Shown in pieces: positions 63,841-64,000 of a stretch of 64,000 nucleotides of DNA. How positions within the stretch are numbered: position 1 is the stretch's first letter; each line of letters starts with the position of its first letter. Under the pieces are notes generated by a model that had not been told where the DNA came from, made no database searches, and was given only the letters and a program-made list of their open reading frames with translations. Made by a program: the position numbers and the translations under genes. This DNA comes from Arenicola marina (Eukaryota > Annelida > Polychaeta > Arenicolidae), in the NCBI GenBank assembly GCA_964019135.1, contig OZ025256.1:36676035-36740034 (forward strand), read 5' to 3'.

Positions 63841-63909
63841 CTTTAAGATATGTTGAATGCCGCGGCCATTAACTGGTGCGATGTTATAATCTACTTGGGC
63901 CCTTAAGAT
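63841..63909. repeat. Solitary monomer of the 60-bp satellite
   Basis: One unit plus a few bases: CTTTAAGATATGTTGAATGC, CGCGGCCATTAACTGGTGCG, ATGTTATAATCTACTTGGGC and CCTTAAGAT. It lies about 2.05 kb from the array end. It shares TATAATCTACTTGG with the last array unit rather than the TATCATCCACTTGG of most internal units. Confidence 0.93.
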
Positions 63910-64000
63910 GGTGTGGACACTCAGCCTGCGGGCGACGCTTCAGAAAACCATTCCTCATGTTAGTGGGGTGTCGATGGGCGCAAGGAAAGGGTTACGCGGT

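Overview
The window looks like animal nuclear DNA, most likely from a marine invertebrate. The reasons are: no bacterial gene layout, a tRNA-derived SINE head, fold-back elements, an LTR-retrotransposon trace, dispersed AAGGTCAAGGTCA-type repeats, good-looking intron boundaries, and CpG that is not depleted. The phylum (mollusc, lancelet or other) cannot be fixed from the sequence. No complete gene can be supported. Roughly three quarters of the window is tandem repeat, and almost every long open reading frame comes from stop-free repeat units.

Layout. 1-35575: one uninterrupted 50-bp satellite of about 710 units, entered from outside the window, with nested higher-order duplications. 35576-36735: mostly unique DNA with a 34-bp triplicate and a proline-codon-like C-rich stretch. 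36736-36966: a 21-bp array carrying six perfect CRE palindromes. 37000-38362: a polypurine block of GGGGAGA units. 38363-40923: old dispersed repeats with embedded G-rich minisatellites. 40924-41060: SINE remnant, running directly into a 22/23-bp array (41061-44185). 44186-49202: mostly unique DNA with a 366-bp fold-back element, an LTR-like fossil, a second dispersed-repeat copy and a weak minus-strand ORF. 49203-51660: 42-bp array. 52138-52684: an unrelated 42-bp array of 13 nearly identical units. 52685-53030: the first 42-bp family again. 53031-56699: 13-bp array. 57236-58000: 51-bp array of exactly 15 units. 58139-58315: a short 35-39-bp array. 58316-60229: unique DNA with a possible promoter. 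60230-60568: two possible exons. 60699-61788: 60-bp array. 62772-63380: a 609-bp palindromic element. 63841-63909: a single stray monomer of the 60-bp family.

The window therefore describes repeat birth and turnover rather than a gene pathway. The most informative points are: the duplication history readable inside the 50-bp satellite, where the lengths of two adjacent copies reconcile exactly; arrays that differ at a single binary site; an array that seems to start at a SINE tail; a solitary monomer resembling the edge unit of its array; and a core shared by two arrays 9 kb apart. I found no clear new enzymatic, defence or signalling system.
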